Part shown: positions 44,976 through 49,065 of the stretch, piece by piece
Position numbering within the stretch: the first letter of the stretch is position 1
How the letters are laid out: every line of letters begins with the position of its first letter
Source of the DNA: Amphimedon queenslandica
Taxonomy: Eukaryota > Porifera > Demospongiae > Haplosclerida > Niphatidae
Assembly (NCBI RefSeq): GCF_000090795.2
Contig: NW_003546601.1
Span: 56,718-105,782 of the forward strand
Length of the DNA stretch: 49,065 nt
Reading direction: 5' to 3'
The notes under the pieces: generated by a model
The model's input: the letters and a program-made list of their open reading frames with translations, nothing else
Told to the model about the DNA's origin: nothing
Databases searched by the model: none
Position numbers and translations under genes: made by a program

Positions 44976-46524
44976 TCACATCATCTCCTCAAGATGCTTT
45001 ATTTCCTGACCATTACACCGATCAACCATAATAGCTTTTTTCAGTTTGATGGCACCACGTCTCTTCCAAGTATCACACATTACCATTGATAAATATCCAT
45101 TACAACATCCATTGTTAACTATCAATTGAAGATAAGGTGGTTTAGTTGGTGACAGTGAATTAAAAATTATCTCCAGGAGAATTGACTGACCAAATTCTAT
45201 GACTATTTTTAGTAGATCTATTTCATTAATAGAAACAGTCATATCATTTGCTGACACAATACTGAGCAATGATCTTAAACTATTAGTGTTAGTATCAGTA
45301 TCAATATCAATAGTGATCTCGTCTACTTTGATTGATTTCACTTTAGAAAATAAACAGAGTGCATCATTGCTTCTAATCTTCAATGATTTCAATGCAATGT
45401 ACTGAGGAAGAAAATTAGACTCAAGAATATGAGAGGCATCACTTACACTTGTATATAAATACACACGAGCTACATCAAGTGATTTTAATTTTGTTCAGTG
45501 TTGATAGCTAGAGGATCACTAGAATCAAATGTAACCTTAACCAATCTAAGTGTGAGAGGATAAGGAGAGAGAAAGAATGCAGACAGTAAGGAATGGACAC
45601 CTTTAAAGGAAGTGAATGATGTACCGACTTTGATATGCAATTGCTTGAAACATGGTCGATACATTAGTTTTGATAAACATTGAATAAAGTCATTTTCATA
45701 AGTTTCAGACATAATTGAGACCACTTCTAAATTTATATGTCGTTGTATAACTTCTTGAAACTTTTCAGTATTTTCACTATCATGGTAATCCACTTTTAAT
45801 ATCTTAAGGTCACATTGCTGTTGAAGATAGTCCACTAATAAAGGTTCATATTCATTACACATGATGCACTCAACAGATGCTGCTAACTTAGCTGCAATGT
45901 CACAATTAAAAAATGCCAAATCATAGAAATTGGGTAGTGCTCTATCAGTAAGTAACTTAAGAGGAATATGTAAGTCAATCATAGTGACAGCTAAATCCGA
46001 GAAATAAGAGAAATAATCATGTGAATTCCAACAATTACATTGTGTTAATACTTTACTTTGGAATTTTATTGTAGTTACTCGACCGAAGCATTGCCACCAA
46101 ACAACATTATGAAAGGTTGCCATCTTGATTCATCATATACTGATTCCTCAACATGAGTAAAGTATACAGACAATTCTTTGTTAGCTTCATAAAATGTAGT
46201 ATAATGACATGTAAATATGTAACTGAAGTATAAATCTTTCCACGAAAGCAAAGGAATGTACTCATCTACACATGGTGACCAACAATCCTTACAGGTCCTT
46301 TCCTTGTAGAGTGTCTCCCATATCTCATCCATTAATATATCAGCAGTAACTGATGTACCTTCCAACTTATGTACATCTACTGCTGGTAGAAGGAGGAGGA
46401 GTTTGATACGAATAGAATGAGGTAGTAATGCTAGTCCGGGAATAGGTTTATCATCATCATCAAACAAGTTACCTATTAAATACAGGAGACACTGGATCAG
46501 AAGAGGAACTGGGAGAGAATCCAT
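44976..46524 (-). pseudogene. F-box/LRR-like gene, copy C, two frame breaks
   Basis: ATG at 46524 (MDSLPVPLLIQCLL). The N-terminus contains an F-box-like stretch: LLPHSIRIKLLLLLPAVDVH, then DEIWETLYKERT. The rest has leucine-rich-repeat character (LKILKVDYHD, FKQLHIKVG, LKSLKIRSND, VKSIKVDEITI). The coding sequence runs in three frames: a change near 46078-46120 and another at 45485, where GAACAAAATTAAAATC is one base short of the sister GAACAACAATCAAAATC at 3340. Single-exon otherwise, about 510 codons. F-box proteins are substrate receptors of SCF ubiquitin ligases; that role here is inference from a weak match. It may be a pseudogene, or a real gene if both breaks are assembly errors. Confidence 0.6.
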
Positions 46525-47281
46525 CAATAGTGTGTTACTATAGACTAGTGGTTGAATGAGTTACAGTTTCTGATCAGTTGGTAGATTATTTGTTGGTAAC
46601 TTGTTGATTGGTGACACTGTGTCCTTGAATAAGGAACCTAATCTTTATATTGCAGTACTCTTGTGATGTCAGTAATGTATTGCACAATAGGTGTTAACTC
46701 ATGACATGAAGTTATAATCATTGGGTTGTTATAAGTGTTACTGTCAGTGTCAGTGGTTTGCTAGAACAAGTTATGATGTTAATTGTTAATCATATCTTGC
46801 AAAATTGTGTTAACCAATGGTCACAGTGGCATGTACAAGTGCAAATTTGCCTACCAAATGAAGATCATTTCACCAATCAGTCCTCCACCAAATTTATAGT
46901 TGTGTTAGCATAGAAAATGCCTTTTTGCATGTATAGCAACCATTTTTCTACAAACTATAAAACTACATTTGCTGTATATGCATTTGAATATAGGTTGTAT
47001 AAGCATACTTGTATGCATACATTATATGATTATGTGGATCTACATTACAATGCATTACTAGTAAAAAGTGATTCTGCCTAATATTTGACCATTTTACCCA
47101 ATAAACTATATTTTGTGTTTTTACAATAATGAATGCATATACGCAACTCTTTGCATGAATTTGCTTGCAGATATAAGTAACCACAAAGTTGCATTATGTT
47201 TTATTGTGACTATTTAAGACTGAGTTTTGTCTCTGTCTCTTTCATTTATTCATTCATTGAACTGTTTTTATTTCTACACAG
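46525..47281. repeat. Spacer upstream of the F-box/LRR-like gene
   Basis: First 350 bp would hold the promoter of the minus-strand gene; nothing specific is seen. From about 46880 it repeats 3701-4310 and leads into the TFIIB exon relic. Confidence 0.6.
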
Positions 47282-47398
47282 AAATATGTGCTGTGTCACG
47301 TCATCATGTTCAAAAAAAGAAATTGAAAGATGCTTCAAACTTATTTGTCAATAAGCAGCAAACCCAGTAATGAATGCTGTATCAACTACTAAAGCATG
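47282..47398 (+). pseudogene. GTF2B: TFIIB exon relic, copy C
   Basis: Acceptor TTTCTACACAG as in copy B, then EICAVSRH before an insertion (CATGTT) and further indels in KEI.RCFKLI. It shares the altered 3' end ACTACTAAAGCATGATTAG with copy A, so A and C are closer to each other than to B. Confidence 0.8.
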
Positions 47399-47404
47399 AT
47401 TAGT

Positions 47405-48410
47405 GAGTATATTGAGGAAGTATAGGTTTCAAAGATCACCTGATACTCAGGTTAGTTGTAGATGAACTTGTTCATTATAATTTTAAAAATACTTTCATGC
47501 ATAATTTATTTTTATTTTTGTAGATATCAATAAAGAAGAAACAAGCTATTATTCAATCTCCAAAATATGGTTTTTTAAAGAAAGACTAATTTTAAATTGG
47601 ATAAATTGGAATTAATATTATTTTTATTTTCCGGGATTTTACAAGCATAATATTATTTTTAACTTTTTTAATAAAAATTAATGATAATAATTAAAGTTTC
47701 TGTAATTTTTATTGCATCAATCTCAAGGGCGTGGTGTGGGTGTAGTTGCCCTGCCTTAAAACCACGTGGAGTCATCATGATCATTATGTGAACTAGAATG
47801 GGTACTCCTGGGTTTCCTATGGTCGATACAAGATAAGGGAGCTTCTGCTTGGCTGATAGGCTGATCGTGTTTAGTTGCTCCTAGTGAGTCAGAGAGTTGT
47901 TCCAGAGGATAATGGATTCCATGCTTACCTCAGGCTAAGTGGACGTGTGGAATTTCTTGTGGTGTTGTCCTCTGAGAGAAGGTTAGAGAGGGAATAGTAT
48001 TACCAGCTTCACATGTACTTATGTTGCACAGAAAGTCTGAACTGATTCCAATCATAAATCAATGTTCCGATGTGGCCAAAGTCCTTTGGCGGCTGCAGAA
48101 GTCCAACTCAGCCTAGGCATTTCTAATTAAAGGGGTGTGGTAAAAGGGTTAAATAGCATTGTTTCTACTTCCGGTCTAATTTTTAACCTAGGCAATGACC
48201 CCCAATGCCTAGGCCTGCTGCCGCCTATGCCAAAGTCCCTGTTCTATTAGTCATAATTAAAAGGAGAGATTTCAGCATTTTAATAATTTTATTCTCATGC
48301 ATATACGTGTTCTTATATGATATAGAAAGTTTGAGCTAATACCGATTAAATTTGGATTTTTTTACGAATTTTTCAAGTTCCTCTCCATAAATACAAATTT
48401 TGTTATTAAT
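47405..48410. repeat. Duplicated intergenic block, pair of 4437-5692
   Basis: Shares ATCTCAAGGGCGTGGTGTGG (47721-47740) and following sequence with 4701. It supplies the empty site for the 5696 MITE. An extra 48070-48230 segment (GGCGGCTGCAGAAGTC ... GGCCTGCTGCCGCC) has partly inverted ends and may be another small insertion. Confidence 0.65.
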
Positions 48411-48444
48411 AGTTATTAATTATTCTCCTTTCTCCTCTCAATAG

Positions 48445-49065
48445 GCTCCAGTCTTGATACACTAACAGTACTTGGTTCTCATAAAGGAGACGTCATTTGA
48501 CTAGCTAATGACAGTTCTTTAAACACCTCCTCCTCATCCCAGCAACAATCTAATGGCCCTCTCTTTAGTCTTCATGGAGTCGTTCCAGTATGATGATACT
48601 CTTCCACAATATGTTGGGAAGTTGAAAGACATTATTTTTAATTGACTGCTGCTATTCACTCTCACTGAGGACGGGATTGTGTGTATCCTAATTAATGCCC
48701 CATGCACATTTCTTAGCATTAGGCTTTTCCAAAATTGGCTCCAAATTTTTATTACATTTTCTAATACATAATGTTTTATGCAGTGTAGAAAGTTTGAGCT
48801 GATTCCGACTTAAAGTTTTTAAGTTATGGGCAAAGGCCAAACTCTGAAAAATACCCAATGTTTATACACACGTACTTCTTTCTTTCTCTATCCTTTTTTT
48901 CTTCTCTTTATTTCTCTCCCTGAGCTTTGTACATGACTACATGTACTACATGTACATTAATCATTAATAATGTACTATTATGATCCTTAACTTCATTATT
49001 ATCCAGTGGTCTACAGTGTCTCTAATGCTATGATCATTGCTGCCATTCATCCACTGGAATACTGT
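48445..49065 (+). pseudogene. Gene X, copy C, cut by window edge
   Basis: First exon begins after CTCTCAATAG: SSLDTLTVLGSHKGDVI, then a TGA, LANDSSLNTS and later more stops and indels. The second exon starts at 49017 after TTATTATCCAG and runs off the window (VYSVSNAMIIAAIHPLEYC). The order implies that another ANK-ROC-COR-Death copy lies just to the right. Confidence 0.65.

Overview
The window is animal nuclear DNA: AT-rich, with spliceosomal introns (GT..AG, polypyrimidine tracts), TRIM, Death-domain, TFIIB and Mediator coding sequence, and many short inverted-repeat transposons. A sponge such as a demosponge of the Amphimedon type is my best guess, from the combination of ankyrin/Death-domain expansion and base composition; nothing in the sequence proves the species.

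The dominant feature is a head-to-tail family of five closely related genes, all on the minus strand: copy 1 (73-2504, cut by the left edge), copy 2 (8066-11052), copy 3 (14401-17923), copy 4 (31109-34549) and copy 5 (40372-43663). Each has one very large exon (ankyrin repeats, then a Ras-like ROC GTPase, then a COR-like region), a 52-58 nt mini-exon, and a last exon encoding a Death domain. This is the order of the back half of death-associated protein kinase (DAPK) without the kinase. Copies 2, 3 and 4 are open from ATG to stop; copy 1 has a frameshift, copy 5 has a 4-nt insertion and two nonsense codons. The GTPase/COR/Death parts are nearly constant while the ankyrin part varies from about 4 to 10 repeats, which looks like a variable sensor on a fixed signalling output.

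The genes sit in a larger duplicated module of roughly 8-9 kb. Left to right: an F-box/LRR-like gene remnant (minus), one exon of TFIIB (GTF2B, plus), the last three exons of an unrecognised gene called X here (plus), then the Death-domain end of the next ankyrin gene (minus). The module is seen at 2.8-11.1 kb, 36.4-43.7 kb and, cut by the right edge, 44.9-49.1 kb; shorter pieces lie at 11.9-17.9 and 30.6-34.5 kb. Most passengers are broken.

The 18-30.5 kb interval is different: two LINE 3' ends set in (TAA)n tracts, an unrecognised two-exon fragment, a TRIM-type RING/B-box gene ending at an assembly gap, a truncated intron-containing MED17 copy with two frameshifts, and a second duplication pair (21.6-22.7 and 29.1-30.4 kb).

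Mobile DNA is abundant. There is a complete but internally deleted 1.8-kb LTR element with 148-bp LTRs, and about ten inverted-repeat elements. Because the host DNA is duplicated, several insertions can be compared with an empty paralogous site, giving target duplications of TA, 7 bp or 8 bp.
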